This document shows positions 1-8,876 of a stretch of 42,116 nucleotides of DNA, in pieces; the stretch's first letter is position 1, and each line of letters opens with the position of its first letter. Position numbers and translations under genes: made by a program. This DNA comes from Lachnospiraceae bacterium (GTDB lineage Bacteria; Bacillota; Clostridia; Lachnospirales; Lachnospiraceae), in contig JAFZRH010000042.1 in assembly GCA_017619975.1 (NCBI GenBank), positions 1-42,116 of the forward strand, written 5' to 3'. A model generated the notes under the pieces. The model made no database searches and was not told where the DNA came from. It saw nothing but the letters and a program-made list of their open reading frames with translations.

Positions 1-1374
1 CTGGCCCGTCTCCTTGTTCGTCGTGACCCGGAAGGTGGGGTCCTCCTCCGCGAGCTTCGCCAGAGCTTCGCCCATCTTGTCCTGACCGGCTTTCGTCTTC
101 GGCTCGATGGCCACGTCGATGACCGGCTCCGGGAATTCCATGGATTCCAGGATGATGGGGTGCTCCTCGTCGCAGAGCGTATCACCGGTGGTGGTGTTCT
201 TTAAGCCCACCACGGCGGCGATGTCGCCGGAATAGACCTTGCTGATCTCCATGCGCTTGTTGGCGTGCATCTGCAGGATGCGGCCCACGCGCTCCTTCTT
301 CCCCTTGGAGGAATTGTAGACGTAGGAGCCGGAATCCAGCGTTCCCGAGTAGACCCGGAAATACGCCAGCTTGCCGACGAAGGGATCGGTCATGATCTTG
401 AAGGCCAGCGCCCGGAAAGGCGCTTCGTCCGAGGAAGGGATCTCCACCGGGTTGCCGTCCATATCCTGGCCCTGAGCGGGCGGGATATCGAGCGGGCTCG
501 GCAGATACTCCACCACGGCGTCCAGCAGCTTCTGCACGCCCTTGTTGCGGTACGCGCTGCCGCAGCAGACGGGAATGATCTTCATGTCGATGGTGGCGCG
601 GCGCAGAGCGGCCTTTAGCTGCTCCCCGCTCGGCTCTTCATCGTTGAAGAACATTTCCATCAGCTCGTCATCCGTCTCGCAGATCTTTTCGATCATCTGC
701 TGACGGTATTCTTCGGCCTGCTCCTTCATGTCGTCCGGGATCTCGGTGATCTCGATCACCTCGCCCTTGTCGTCACGGTAGTAGTAGGCCTTCCTTTCGA
801 ACAGGTCGATCAGACCGACGAAGCTGTCCTCCTTGCCGATAGGCAGCTGGATCGGGACCGGATTGTGGCCGAGTCTGGTATGGATCATGGAAACGGCGTT
901 GAAGAAGTTGGCGCCCATGATGTCCATCTTGTTGATGAAGGCCATCCGCGGCACGCGATACTTGTCAGCCTGACGCCAGACCGTTTCCGACTGCGGCTCG
1001 ACGCCGCCCTTGGCGCAGAAAACGCCGACCGCACTGTCCAAGACGCGCAGGGAACGTTCCACCTCGACCGTAAAGTCGACGTGGCCGGGCGTATCAATGA
1101 TATTGATCCGGTGTTCCAAGGCGCCGGGAGCAGGCTTGTGTTCCAGTTCCCGGGTCCAGTGACAGGTGGTCGCGGCAGAGGTGATGGTGATGCCTCTTTC
1201 CTGCTCCTGTTCCATCCAGTCCATGGTCGCGGTCCCCTCGTGGGTATCGCCGATCTTGTAGTTCACGCCGGTATAGTATAAGATTCTTTCCGTAAGAGTG
1301 GTCTTGCCGGCGTCAATGTGTGCCATGATGCCGATATTCCGGGTCCTCTCAAGCGGATACTCTCTCCCAGACAT
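1..1374 (-). CDS. fusA: Elongation factor G, 3' end beyond window
   Basis: This is the ribosomal translocase GTPase EF-G; about 458 N-terminal residues are visible and the C-terminus lies beyond the left edge. Reading from an ATG at 1374 preceded by AGGAAGGAG, the protein shows the G1 loop [15 protein letters not shown], the switch I region [13 protein letters not shown]3 DTPGHVDF and G4 NKMD, followed by domain II. Between switch I and G3 there is a short insert ([19 protein letters not shown]) longer than in enterobacterial EF-G; from memory similar inserts occur in some clostridial EF-Gs. It is the third gene of the str operon, 33 nt after rpsG. No second fusA is visible. Identity is very secure. 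Confidence 0.97.
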   Translation of the reverse strand, partial: MSGREYPLERTRNIGIMAHIDAGKTTLTERILYYTGVNYKIGDTHEGTATMDWMEQEQERGITITSAATTCHWTRELEHKPAPGALEHRINIIDTPGHVDFTVEVERSLRVLDSAVGVFCAKGGVEPQSETVWRQADKYRVPRMAFINKMDIMGANFFNAVSMIHTRLGHNPVPIQLPIGKEDSFVGLIDLFERKAYYYRDDKGEVIEITEIPDDMKEQAEEYRQQMIEKICETDDELMEMFFNDEEPSGEQLKAALRRATIDMKIIPVCCGSAYRNKGVQKLLDAVVEYLPSPLDIPPAQGQDMDGNPVEIPSSDEAPFRALAFKIMTDPFVGKLAYFRVYSGTLDSGSYVYNSSKGKKERVGRILQMHANKRMEISKVYSGDIAAVVGLKNTTTGDTLCDEEHPIILESMEFPEPVIDVAIEPKTKAGQDKMGEALAKLAEEDPTFRVTTNKETGQ

Positions 1375-1407
1375 GAATGGCTCCTTCCTGTTCCAGTGAA
1401 AAACAAA

Positions 1408-1878
1408 TTAGAATCTGTAGTGGGCAAATGCCTTGTTGGCATCGGCCATCTTGTGCATATCTTCTTTCCGCTTTACAGCGGCGCCCGTGTTGTTGGCGGC
1501 GTCCATGATCTCACCGGCTAAGCGGTCCTGCATGGTCTTTTCGCCCCGTTTACGGGAGAACATCGTGAGCCAGCGGAGCGCCAGAGCCTGACGGCGGTCG
1601 GGCCGCACTTCGATAGGCACCTGATAGGTGGCACCACCGACGCGCTTTGCCTTGACTTCGAGCATGGGCTTGATGTTGTTCATCGCGTTCTCGAAAACTT
1701 CCAGAGCGGGCTTGCCCGTCTTCTTTTCGATCTGCTCGAATGCGCCGTAAACGATCTTCTGCGCCGTTCCCCGCTTTCCGTCCAGCATGATGTTGTTGAC
1801 CAGCTTGGTCACAACCTTGCTGCCGTAAATGGGATCTGCCAGCACGTCTCTTTTCTGAGTATGTCCTTTACGCGGCAC
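1408..1878 (-). CDS. rpsG: 30S ribosomal protein S7
   Basis: S7 is a primary 16S rRNA binder that nucleates assembly of the 30S head. The 156-residue length is normal for the family. It starts [21 protein letters not shown] and carries the conserved [13 protein letters not shown] segment and the tail [13 protein letters not shown]. The start ATG at 1878 follows GGAGG with good spacing. It lies between rpsL and fusA in the classic str operon; the 186-nt gap to rpsL is longer than usual for this operon, and I see no clear promoter or terminator in it. Confidence 0.98.
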   Translation of the reverse strand: MPRKGHTQKRDVLADPIYGSKVVTKLVNNIMLDGKRGTAQKIVYGAFEQIEKKTGKPALEVFENAMNNIKPMLEVKAKRVGGATYQVPIEVRPDRRQALALRWLTMFSRKRGEKTMQDRLAGEIMDAANNTGAAVKRKEDMHKMADANKAFAHYRF

Positions 1879-2064
1879 GTTACTTCCCTCCTTAAATATT
1901 TTTCGATTTCGGATCTTCGCAAACGCGGGTAGATCTTCGTCACATTTAATTCATCGGTACTCACATGTGCTTTCTGTGTCCGTGCACGGTTTCTATTTTC
2001 TTGGGAAAATATATACCTGAGCACTTACTGTTTTCAGCTTGTGTGGTTCTTGATGAGACGACTG

Positions 2065-2499
2065 TTACTTCTTGGCAGCAGTCTTACCGGCCTTCGGCCG
2101 CTTGGCGCCGTATTTGGAACGGGCTTTTCTGCGATTCGCCACACCGGCGGTATCCAGCGTACCACGGATGATGTGATAACGGGTACCGGGCAGGTCCTTC
2201 ACTCTTCCGCCGCGGATCAGTACCACGCTGTGTTCCTGAAGGTTGTGTCCTTCGCCGGGAATATAGCTGGTCACTTCGATACCGTTGGACAGACGCACAC
2301 GGGCGATCTTGCGGAGAGCGGAGTTCGGCTTCTTCGGGGTGGTGGTCTTTACGACCGTGCACACACCGCGCTTCTGAGGGGAAGCCTGGTTCGTCGCTTT
2401 CTTGTGCAGGGAGTTGTAACCCTTTAACAGCGCGGGAGCCGTGGACTTCTTCTCGGAAGTCTGTCTGCCTTTTCTCACCAACTGATTAAATGTAGGCAT
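2065..2499 (-). CDS. rpsL: 30S ribosomal protein S12
   Basis: S12 contributes to decoding accuracy at the ribosomal A site. I place the start at the ATG at 2499 ([13 protein letters not shown]), which follows AAAGGAGG by 8 nt; an upstream in-frame extension of 12 residues is not S12-like. The 144-residue protein has the Firmicutes-type N-terminal insert ([14 protein letters not shown]). The [10 protein letters not shown] loop keeps the lysine associated with streptomycin sensitivity, so nothing suggests a classical streptomycin-resistance allele there. It is the first gene of the str operon and sits 3' of a near-consensus promoter. Confidence 0.98.
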   Translation of the reverse strand: MPTFNQLVRKGRQTSEKKSTAPALLKGYNSLHKKATNQASPQKRGVCTVVKTTTPKKPNSALRKIARVRLSNGIEVTSYIPGEGHNLQEHSVVLIRGGRVKDLPGTRYHIIRGTLDTAGVANRRKARSKYGAKRPKAGKTAAKK

Positions 2500-2601
2500 A
2501 CATTTTCCTCCTTTCTTCAAAGAATATCGGCACATTTTAACAGGGAAACCGCCTTACCTTCGCACACAAAAAGAAGGCGCTTTCAAAAAACGTGCGCGGT
2601 G

Positions 2602-2630
2602 ATTATATAATGATTCTCCAGGCCTGTCAA
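2602..2630 (-). promoter_or_regulatory. Sigma-A promoter of the str operon
   Basis: On the minus strand a TTGACA box (2630-2625) and a TATAAT box (2607-2602) are separated by exactly 17 bp. The predicted start is about 95 nt upstream of the rpsL ATG. Both hexamers match consensus exactly, as expected for ribosomal protein genes. Confidence 0.9.
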
Positions 2631-2709
2631 GCATTTTTTGCGGTTTTTTCCCTGTCCCGGCCCGTTTTTTTCGCTGTACCGCGCAGGAAAACAGGGATTG
2701 TTTCCTCTC

Positions 2710-2738
2710 TTGTCTCCCCGTTCCCGTCATGATATACT
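2710..2738 (+). promoter_or_regulatory. Promoter of the GH31 gene
   Basis: TTGTCT at 2710-2715 and TATACT at 2733-2738 are 17 bp apart, about 45 nt upstream of the chosen GH31 start. It diverges from the str promoter 80 bp away. Confidence 0.65.
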
Positions 2739-2781
2739 TTCATCATCCCGGAGCCGCCGGCTCTTTAAGCGAGGACAAAAT

Positions 2782-4683
2782 ATGATCAGAAGATTTACGT
2801 CGGGAAAACCGACCGTCACCGGTGCGGTGATCCGCCGGCTTCCTGCCGAAAACACGGACCGTTTTCCTTTTGCACACCGCTTTGAGAGCGGCTGTTTTGT
2901 CTTTTCTTTTCCGCTTAGAAAAGACGAGATCGTCTACGGTCTCGGCGAAGCGCCGCGCGGCATCAACAAGCGCGGCTGGCTCTACCGCAGCTGGTGCAGC
3001 GACGATCCTTTTCATACCGAAAACAAGCAGGCGCTTTACGGCGCCCACAACTTTCTGATCGCCGGCGGCTGCGGGATCTTCATCGATTTTCCCGCCGAGA
3101 TCCGCTGGGATCTCGGTTATACCCACGCCGACGAGGCGGTGATCCGCCTGGACGGGGAGGATTTCGACATCTATCTGATCCGCGGGGAGACGCCGCGCAA
3201 GATTGTCCGCGAATTCCGCGCCCTGATTGGAAAGAGCTATCTGCCGCCCTTTTGGGGCCTCGGCTACCAGCAGTCCCGCTGGAGCTATCCCAATGCCGAA
3301 GCGGTTCGGAACGTGATTCGGGGATATGAGGAAGCCGGGATCCCGCTGGATGCCGTCTGCCTCGACATCGACTACATGGAGCGCTACAAAAGCTTCACGG
3401 TCAGCGAAGAAGCCTTTCCGGATTTTGAAAGCTTTGTCGGGGAAATCAAAGCACAGGATCTGCATCTGGTCCCCATCATCGACGCCGGCGTCAAAAAAGA
3501 GGACGGCTACGGCGTTTACGAGGAAGGCCGGGAGAAAAGATATTTCTGCAAGAACGCCGACGGCAGCGACTTTGAAGGCGGCGTCTGGCCCGGGTTGGTC
3601 GGCTTCCCGGACTTTCTGCGGCCCGAGGTGCGAAAGTGGTTCGGCGAAAAGTACCGCTTCCTGACGGACAAGGGCATCGACGGTTTCTGGAACGACATGA
3701 ACGAGCCGGCCATCTTTTATTCTGCGGCGGGGCTGAAAAATGCGATGGAAAAGGCCGCATCCTTCAACGGTCAGGAGCTGGATCTGTCGAAATTTTTTGA
3801 ACTGAAAGACGTGTTTGCGCGGCTCGACAACAATCCCGACGATTACGCGGCCATTCGGCATGAGCTGGACGGTAAGCTGATCGAACATCCGCGCGTGCAC
3901 AACCTCTACGGGGCTTCCATGACCCGCGCGGCCGGCGAGTTCTTTGAAAAAGAATTCGGGCCGGAAAAGATCCTGCTCTATTCGCGGGCGTCCTGCGTCG
4001 GCGCGCACCGCTACGGCGGCATCTGGTTCGGCGACAATGCTTCCTGGTGGTCGCATATCCTGCTCTGCCTCAAAATGCTGCCTTCCGTCAACATGTGCGG
4101 CTTTCTCTACTGCGGCGCGGATCTGGGCGGCTTTAACGACAACGTCACCCGCGACCTTCTGCTGCGTTTTCTGGCGCTCGGCGTCTTCACGCCGCTCATG
4201 CGCAACCACTCCGCCCTCGGCACGCGGGATCAGGAATGCTACCGCTTCGATCAGCCGGAGGATTTCCGCGATATCATCCAGGTTCGCTACCGCCTGATCC
4301 CGTATCTGTACGGGACGCTGCGCCGCGCCGCCGACGAAAACGATATGATGTTCCGGCCGCTCTCCTTCGATTATCCGGACGATCCCATTGCGCGCGAGTG
4401 CGAAACGCAGCTGATGCTTGGGGAGGAGCTGATGATCGCCCCGGTGTACGAGCAGAACGCTTCCGGCCGGGCGGTCTATCTGCCCGAAGACATGTGCTTC
4501 ATCAAGCTTTCCGGCGAACGGGTCGTCTCCAAAGAAGTCCTGCCCCGGGGGCTGCACTACGTCCCGGTAGCCTTAAACGAAGTCCCGCTCTTCCTCAAAA
4601 AAGGAAAGTCTATCCCGCTCTGCCGGCCCGCCCTGCGGACGGCGCAGCTGGACACGGAAAAGACGGAGCTCTTAAGCTGGTAG
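2782..4683 (+). CDS. Glycoside hydrolase family 31 (alpha-glucosidase type)
   Basis: A 633-residue retaining alpha-glycosidase of family GH31. The nucleophile motif WNDMNEPAIF places the catalytic Asp at about residue 305, and the GDN motif in IWFGDNASWW places the acid/base Asp at about residue 418. The N-terminal beta-sandwich part (YGLGEAPRGINKRGW), the (beta/alpha)8 barrel and the C-terminal sheet (SFDYPDDPIARECETQL) are in the usual order. The start at 2782 follows GAGGA; the frame is open further upstream but that part is low-quality coding and overlaps the promoter. There is no signal peptide, so it is probably cytosolic and acts on imported oligosaccharides such as maltose or isomaltose units; the exact substrate cannot be read. 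It stands alone between a promoter and a terminator. Confidence 0.93.
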   Translation: MIRRFTSGKPTVTGAVIRRLPAENTDRFPFAHRFESGCFVFSFPLRKDEIVYGLGEAPRGINKRGWLYRSWCSDDPFHTENKQALYGAHNFLIAGGCGIFIDFPAEIRWDLGYTHADEAVIRLDGEDFDIYLIRGETPRKIVREFRALIGKSYLPPFWGLGYQQSRWSYPNAEAVRNVIRGYEEAGIPLDAVCLDIDYMERYKSFTVSEEAFPDFESFVGEIKAQDLHLVPIIDAGVKKEDGYGVYEEGREKRYFCKNADGSDFEGGVWPGLVGFPDFLRPEVRKWFGEKYRFLTDKGIDGFWNDMNEPAIFYSAAGLKNAMEKAASFNGQELDLSKFFELKDVFARLDNNPDDYAAIRHELDGKLIEHPRVHNLYGASMTRAAGEFFEKEFGPEKILLYSRASCVGAHRYGGIWFGDNASWWSHILLCLKMLPSVNMCGFLYCGADLGGFNDNVTRDLLLRFLALGVFTPLMRNHSALGTRDQECYRFDQPEDFRDIIQVRYRLIPYLYGTLRRAADENDMMFRPLSFDYPDDPIARECETQLMLGEELMIAPVYEQNASGRAVYLPEDMCFIKLSGERVVSKEVLPRGLHYVPVALNEVPLFLKKGKSIPLCRPALRTAQLDTEKTELLSW

Positions 4684-4708
4684 TGCCGCCCTGCTTTTTG
4701 CGGCGCGC

Positions 4709-4744
4709 AAAAACGGCATGACCCGAAGGCCATGCCGTTTTGTA
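4709..4744. terminator. Bidirectional intrinsic terminator
   Basis: A stem AAAACGGCATG / CATGCCGTTTT (4710-4720 with 4731-4741) has A-rich and T-rich flanks on both sides. It lies between the convergent GH31 and uracil permease genes and can serve both. Confidence 0.85.
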
Positions 4745-4774
4745 TTGCCGGACTTCTGCCGGCCTCATACAGGA

Positions 4775-6163
4775 TCAATATTTGCCCAGGGATCCGGAAA
4801 GCTGGTCGTTGTGCGCCAGATCGTCGTCTTTTCCGGGCAGGATCGCGTTCAGGACGATGCCCGCGATGGACGCTGCCGCCAGGCCCGACAGACCGATCTT
4901 GACGCTGCCGATCATGAAGCTGATGGCACCGGTGGCATTGTTGCCGGCCGTGGTGATGTCCGCGCCCAGGTAACCGGAGAAGTTGATGCCCAGAGCCAGG
5001 CCCAGGATCACGGCGGCCACGATGACGTTGCGGCTCTTCTGGAAATCGGTGTGGTTCTCGACCATGTTGCGGACGCCGATCGCGGAGATCATGCCGTAGA
5101 GGATCAGGGAAACGCCGCCGATGGTCGCTACCGGCATCACATGGATGATGGCCGCGAACTTCGGGCAGAAGGACAGGACGATCGCGTAGATGGCAGCCAG
5201 ACGGACCACGAAAGGATCATAGACCTTGGTCAGGACCAGAACGCCGGTATTCTCGCCGTAGGTGGTATTGGCCGGAGCGCCGAAGAGGGCCGCAATGGTG
5301 GTGCCGATACCGTCGCCGATGAGGGTGCGGTGCAGGCCCGGATCTTCAATAAAGTTCTTGCCGACCGTGGAGCCGATGGCGGAGATGTCGCCGACGTGCT
5401 CCATCATGGTCGCGACCGCGATCGGAACGATCGTGATGATCGCGCTGATCAGAAGGCCGGTGTCGACCTTGCCGCCGAACAGGCCGAAGACCGTATTTTC
5501 CCAGGCGACCGGCAGACCGACCCAGGCCGCTTCCTTCACTTCGGTGAAGTCGACCTTGCCGGCGATAGCCGCGACCGCGTAGGAAACCACGACGCCCAGC
5601 AGGATCGGAATGATCTTGACCATGCCCTTGCCCCAGATGTTGCAGGCGACGACGACCGCGATGGCGATCAGAGCGATCCACCAGCAGTCCTTGCAGTTAT
5701 TGATGGCGGAGGGAGCCAGGATCAGGCCGATGGCGATGATGATCGGACCGGTCACGACCGGCGGGAAGAACTTCATGACCTTCTTGCTGCCGACGCTCTT
5801 GCAGATCAGGGCCAGGATCAGGTACAGAAGACCGGCGCAGGCGACGCCGACGCAGGCATAAGGCAGCGCCTGGGCCGCTTCCAGACCGGCTTCCTTACCG
5901 GCTGCTACGACCGCAAAGTATCCGCCCAGGAACGCGAAGGACGAACCCAGGAACACCGGGACCTTTCTCTTCGTGACGAAGTGGCAGAACAGCGTGGCCA
6001 GACCGGCGAAGAGCAGGGTGGCGGAAACGGAAAGACCCGTCAGGATCGGGACCAGCACGGTCGCGCCGAACATGGCGAACAGGTGCTGCAGACCTAATAC
6101 CAGCGTTTTGCCGGTGCCCAGTTCCTTGGCGTTGTAAATGGCGCCGTCTTTGTTGTTACCCAT
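4775..6163 (-). CDS. pyrP: Uracil/xanthine permease (NCS2 family)
   Basis: A 462-residue integral membrane nucleobase:cation symporter of the NCS2 (UraA) family, with about 12-14 hydrophobic segments. The N-terminal LGLQHLFAMFGATVLVPILTG and the GAPANTTYGENTGVL segment are hallmarks of uracil permeases. The ATG at 6163 follows GGAGG by 6 nt. It lies 98 nt downstream of pyrR on the same strand, which supports uracil rather than xanthine as substrate. The intergenic region has a short GACGGG/CCCGTC hairpin at 6210-6225, but without a U tract, so I do not call it a terminator. Confidence 0.9.
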   Translation of the reverse strand: MGNNKDGAIYNAKELGTGKTLVLGLQHLFAMFGATVLVPILTGLSVSATLLFAGLATLFCHFVTKRKVPVFLGSSFAFLGGYFAVVAAGKEAGLEAAQALPYACVGVACAGLLYLILALICKSVGSKKVMKFFPPVVTGPIIIAIGLILAPSAINNCKDCWWIALIAIAVVVACNIWGKGMVKIIPILLGVVVSYAVAAIAGKVDFTEVKEAAWVGLPVAWENTVFGLFGGKVDTGLLISAIITIVPIAVATMMEHVGDISAIGSTVGKNFIEDPGLHRTLIGDGIGTTIAALFGAPANTTYGENTGVLVLTKVYDPFVVRLAAIYAIVLSFCPKFAAIIHVMPVATIGGVSLILYGMISAIGVRNMVENHTDFQKSRNVIVAAVILGLALGINFSGYLGADITTAGNNATGAISFMIGSVKIGLSGLAAASIAGIVLNAILPGKDDDLAHNDQLSGSLGKY

Positions 6164-6261
6164 AAGAAACCTCCATATTTCGCGGTCACGGCCGCGGTTT
6201 AAATATTGCGACGGGCTCTCCCGTCCGCCCTTTCGGGCTTTATGCCAAACGGGAAGCCCGT

Positions 6262-6804
6262 TTATGCCAGATCAAAAAGCTCCACTGCGGTGTATTCCTC
6301 GAAGGGAGGGATCTTCACCTTGATGAATTCGCTGCGCGAGGTCGGCACGTTCTTGCCGACGTAGTCCCCGCGGATGGGGAGCTCACGGTGCCCGCGGTCC
6401 ACCAGCACCGCCAGCTGCACGAGCGCGGCGCGGCCGTTGTCCTTTAAGGCATCCAGCGCGGCGGAGGCGGTACGGCCGGTATAGAGCACGTCATCCACCA
6501 GCACCACTTTTTTGCCGTCTATGGAAAAAGGCAGCCGGCCCTCCCGGATCACGGGATTCGGGGACGAGAGCTGAAGATCGTCACGGTAAAACGTGATGTC
6601 CAGCTCGCCCACGGGGACGCTGCTGCCTTCTATGGATTCGATGTTCGCGGCGATCTGCTGCGCAAGCGGGACACCGCGCCGTTTGATGCCGACGATGCAG
6701 AGATTCTCCGCGCCGTCGTCCCGCTCCACGATCTCGTGGGCGATGCGCTTTAAAGCCCGCTGGACGGCCGCCTCATTCATCAGTAACGCCTTGCATCTCT
6801 CCAT
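6262..6804 (-). CDS. pyrR: Bifunctional PyrR: pyr attenuation regulator / uracil phosphoribosyltransferase
   Basis: A 180-residue protein that binds pyr mRNA leaders in a UMP/UTP-dependent way and also has UPRTase activity. It shows the PRPP-binding motif [13 protein letters not shown] at residues 100-112, the family segments [11 protein letters not shown] and [11 protein letters not shown], and the terminal [10 protein letters not shown]. The ATG at 6804 follows GAGGAG; this start aligns with the known N-terminus of Bacillus PyrR, so the internal MNEAAVQ start is less likely. It heads a pyrR-pyrP unit. The leader carries an intrinsic terminator directly ahead of the gene, fitting autoregulation by attenuation. 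Confidence 0.95.
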   Translation of the reverse strand: MERCKALLMNEAAVQRALKRIAHEIVERDDGAENLCIVGIKRRGVPLAQQIAANIESIEGSSVPVGELDITFYRDDLQLSSPNPVIREGRLPFSIDGKKVVLVDDVLYTGRTASAALDALKDNGRAALVQLAVLVDRGHRELPIRGDYVGKNVPTSRSEFIKVKIPPFEEYTAVELFDLA

Positions 6805-6825
6805 GACCGGATCTCCTCAAACAAA

Positions 6826-6851
6826 AGGCCCTGCCGGATGCGGCGGGGCCT
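6826..6851 (-). terminator. Leader terminator ahead of pyrR (probable pyr attenuator)
   Basis: On the minus strand a GC-rich hairpin (AGGCCCCGCCG, loop CATC, CGGCAGGGCCT) is followed by TTTTGTTT and ends about 20 nt before the pyrR ATG. It is fed by the promoter at 6941-6969, so it lies inside the 5' leader. In pyr operons such a terminator is controlled by PyrR. Upstream there is a CAGAGATGTCGGCAAGG segment loosely like the PyrR-binding loop, but the consensus match is imperfect. Confidence 0.75.
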
Positions 6852-6940
6852 GATCTATGAAAACCTGGTACACAGGGAAAGATCCTTTTATGAGCCTTGC
6901 CGACATCTCTGTATCGACTTAAAACCTGTTTGTCGGAACA

Positions 6941-6969
6941 AGTGTAACATAGTCCGCACGCCTTGTAAA
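6941..6969 (-). promoter_or_regulatory. Promoter of pyrR-pyrP
   Basis: On the minus strand TTTACA (6969-6964) and TACACT (6946-6941) are 17 bp apart. Transcription would begin near 6934, giving a leader of about 130 nt that contains the attenuator hairpin. Confidence 0.8.
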
Positions 6970-7017
6970 GAGGAAAATAAAAGAATAATCCGGGTTTTGA
7001 CAAAAGAAAAAACGGCA

Positions 7018-7047
7018 TTGACAAGCCTTTGCGAAAGAAAGTATGAT
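7018..7047 (+). promoter_or_regulatory. Promoter of the alanyl-tRNA editing gene
   Basis: TTGACA at 7018-7023 and TATGAT at 7042-7047 are 18 bp apart, about 40 nt upstream of the ATG at 7095. It is divergent from the pyrR promoter. Confidence 0.8.
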
Positions 7048-7094
7048 GGGGCGGGAAAACACCCCCCCACATCAGGACAAACAAGGAAAGCGCC

Positions 7095-8252
7095 ATGACC
7101 GAAAAGCTTTTTTATCAGGATCCCCATCTGTTTGAATTTTCCGCGAAAGTACTCTCCTGCACGCCGGAGAAGGGCAGCTACGCCGTCGTGCTGGACCGCA
7201 CCGCCTTCTATCCCGAGGGCGGAGGCCAGCTGACCGATCTCGGACAGATCGACGGCGTGCCCGTGATTTTCGTAAAAGAAATGGACGGCGGGATCCGTCA
7301 TTACTGTACTTCGCCCCTCGAGCCGGGCCGGACCGTTACCGGCCGCGTGGATCGGGAGCGGCGGCTGGATCTGATGCAGCAGCACTCCGGCGAGCACATC
7401 GCGAGCGGCCTGATCTGCCGGCACTTCGGCTGCGACAACGTGGGCTTTCACATCTCGGAGGACTTCGTGACGATCGACTACAACGTCCCGATCAGCTGGG
7501 AGGAACTGAAGACCGTGGAGGATGAGGCCAACCGGGCTGTGTGGGAAAACAAGCCGGTCCACATCTGGGTCCCGTCATCCGAAGAACTGAAGGCGCTGGA
7601 ATACCGCAGCAAGAAGGAGCTCGAAGGCGCGGTTCGCATCGTGGAATATCCGGGCGTGGATATCTGCGCCTGCTGCGGCACTCACGTGACGTACACCGGC
7701 GAAGTGGGTCTCATCAAGTTCGTAAGCCTTCAGAGTCACCGCGGCGGCGTGCGCATCGAGATGCTGAGCGGAAAACGGGCTTTCGAATACGTCCGGCAGA
7801 TCATGGAGGAAAACAAAAGCGTCTCGGTCCAGCTCTCTGCGAAGGAGACCGCGACGGCGGCCGCCGTGGCCCGTCTGAAAAAAGAAGCGGCGGCGATGCA
7901 TGAGCGCCTGGCCGCGCTGGAAACGGAATCCATCGAAAGAAAAGCGGCGGAGCTGACCGGGAAGGGAAACATCCTGCTCTCGGAAAGCGGGATGAGCGTG
8001 GATTCCGTCCGACGCCTCTGCTCTGCCGTATCAGAGACCTGCGGCGGTTTCTGCGGCGTGCTTTCGGACTGCGGGGAAGACGGCATCCGCTACGCCTTCG
8101 GGCAGGAAGGCGGCGACCTGCGCGCTCTGACCAAGTCCGTGAACGACGCTTTTTCCGGACGCGGCGGCGGCAAGCCCTTCTTCACGCAGGGCACCCTGCA
8201 CGGAAGCATCGGGGAGATCCGGGCATTTCTGGAGGAGCGTCTGCCGGGCTGA
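7095..8252 (+). CDS. Alanyl-tRNA editing protein with DHHA1 domain (AlaX-L type)
   Basis: A free-standing relative of the AlaRS editing domain that hydrolyses mischarged Ser- or Gly-tRNA(Ala). The 385 residues contain the N-terminal beta-barrel (TAFYPEGGGQLTDLG), the zinc-binding HSGEH motif with His97 and His101, and the second half of the metal site CCGTH with Cys193 and His197. The C-terminal part (about 260-385, including GGGKPFFTQG) is DHHA1-like. There is no aminoacylation core, so this is not a truncated alaS. The ATG follows AAGGAAAG. It is a single-gene unit beside a divergent pyrR; I see no functional link between them. Confidence 0.9.
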   Translation: MTEKLFYQDPHLFEFSAKVLSCTPEKGSYAVVLDRTAFYPEGGGQLTDLGQIDGVPVIFVKEMDGGIRHYCTSPLEPGRTVTGRVDRERRLDLMQQHSGEHIASGLICRHFGCDNVGFHISEDFVTIDYNVPISWEELKTVEDEANRAVWENKPVHIWVPSSEELKALEYRSKKELEGAVRIVEYPGVDICACCGTHVTYTGEVGLIKFVSLQSHRGGVRIEMLSGKRAFEYVRQIMEENKSVSVQLSAKETATAAAVARLKKEAAAMHERLAALETESIERKAAELTGKGNILLSESGMSVDSVRRLCSAVSETCGGFCGVLSDCGEDGIRYAFGQEGGDLRALTKSVNDAFSGRGGGKPFFTQGTLHGSIGEIRAFLEERLPG

Positions 8253-8270
8253 CGTTTTTTCCGGATCATC

Positions 8271-8299
8271 TTGACAAAGCGTCCGTCTTGCTGTATTTA
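8271..8299 (+). promoter_or_regulatory. Promoter of the small membrane protein gene
   Basis: TTGACA at 8271-8276 and TATTTA at 8294-8299 have 17-bp spacing and lie directly after the stop of the tRNA-editing gene. The -10 is a weak match. Confidence 0.65.
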
Positions 8300-8348
8300 T
8301 TCTATGAACAAAAACTGCATTTCAAAAATGTCAGAAGGAGAAAAATCA

Positions 8349-8792
8349 ATGAAATCAAAGCTTGGTATCCACATCGGTTTTCTGGCCTGCATCTGCTTCC
8401 TGGTAGCGCAGTTCGGCGGCCTGGTCCCCCTGATCCTGCTGGCAGGCTACATCCTGCTCTTCGAGGAAAACTATTTCCTGCGCATGTCCGCACTGAAAGC
8501 CCTGCTGATCGTTCTGGCCGCCAGCGTGCTCACGACTCTGATCAACCTGATCCCGGACGTGCTCTTCAACCTGATCAACTGGTTCACCCGGATCTTCGGA
8601 GCTGACACGACCTTCAACAACCTGAAGGCCATTTCCAAGATCACGCAGATTTTCAGCTTCCTGGCCTGGCTCGTCAGCACCGCCAAGATGCTGCTTCTGC
8701 TGCTCCTGGCCTTCCTGGCCTGCCGGATCAAAACCATCAAGCTCCCCTTCGTGGACAAGCTGTACGACAAATACTGCGACGCTCAGAAATAA
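8349..8792 (+). CDS. Small multi-pass membrane protein, unknown function
   Basis: A 147-residue protein with three or four hydrophobic segments (about residues 8-38, 49-68 and 100-126). I choose the ATG at 8349 because AGAAGGAG stands 8-9 nt before it; the upstream in-frame ATG would fall inside the promoter. The central amphipathic part contains NLIPDVLFNLINWFTRIFG. I do not recognise the family. It has its own promoter and is followed by a strong terminator, so it is probably monocistronic. Confidence 0.75.
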   Translation: MKSKLGIHIGFLACICFLVAQFGGLVPLILLAGYILLFEENYFLRMSALKALLIVLAASVLTTLINLIPDVLFNLINWFTRIFGADTTFNNLKAISKITQIFSFLAWLVSTAKMLLLLLLAFLACRIKTIKLPFVDKLYDKYCDAQK

Positions 8793-8818
8793 ACCGTCTG
8801 ACAGCTTCAGCAAAAACG

Positions 8819-8854
8819 AAAACGGCCGTTCCCGCTTCGGCGGGCGGCCGTTTT
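8819..8854. terminator. Bidirectional intrinsic terminator
   Basis: A GC-rich stem with a TTCG loop (AAAACGGCCG ... CGGCCGTTTT, small internal bulge) lies between the convergent small membrane protein and patatin genes. Flanking A and T runs let it work in both directions. Confidence 0.85.
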
Positions 8855-8876
8855 CTCTGTATCTGCCGGATGCAGC

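Noticed and set aside
2500-2535. N-terminal extension of S12 ([12 protein letters not shown])
   Set aside because: It runs through the ribosome binding site; the conserved MPTFNQL start has ideal spacing.
2743-4557. Long open frame on the minus strand inside the GH31 gene
   Set aside because: It is the antisense shadow of a well-supported GH31 gene in GC-rich DNA. Its composition (Arg/Val/Ala-rich, no motif) and lack of a ribosome binding site do not support a gene.
4718-6097. Long plus-strand frame inside the uracil permease gene
   Set aside because: Asp/Gly/Arg-rich antisense shadow of pyrP with no motif or start context.
6210-6225. Second pyr attenuator between pyrR and pyrP
   Set aside because: The GACGGG/CCCGTC hairpin has no U tract and no visible competing antiterminator.
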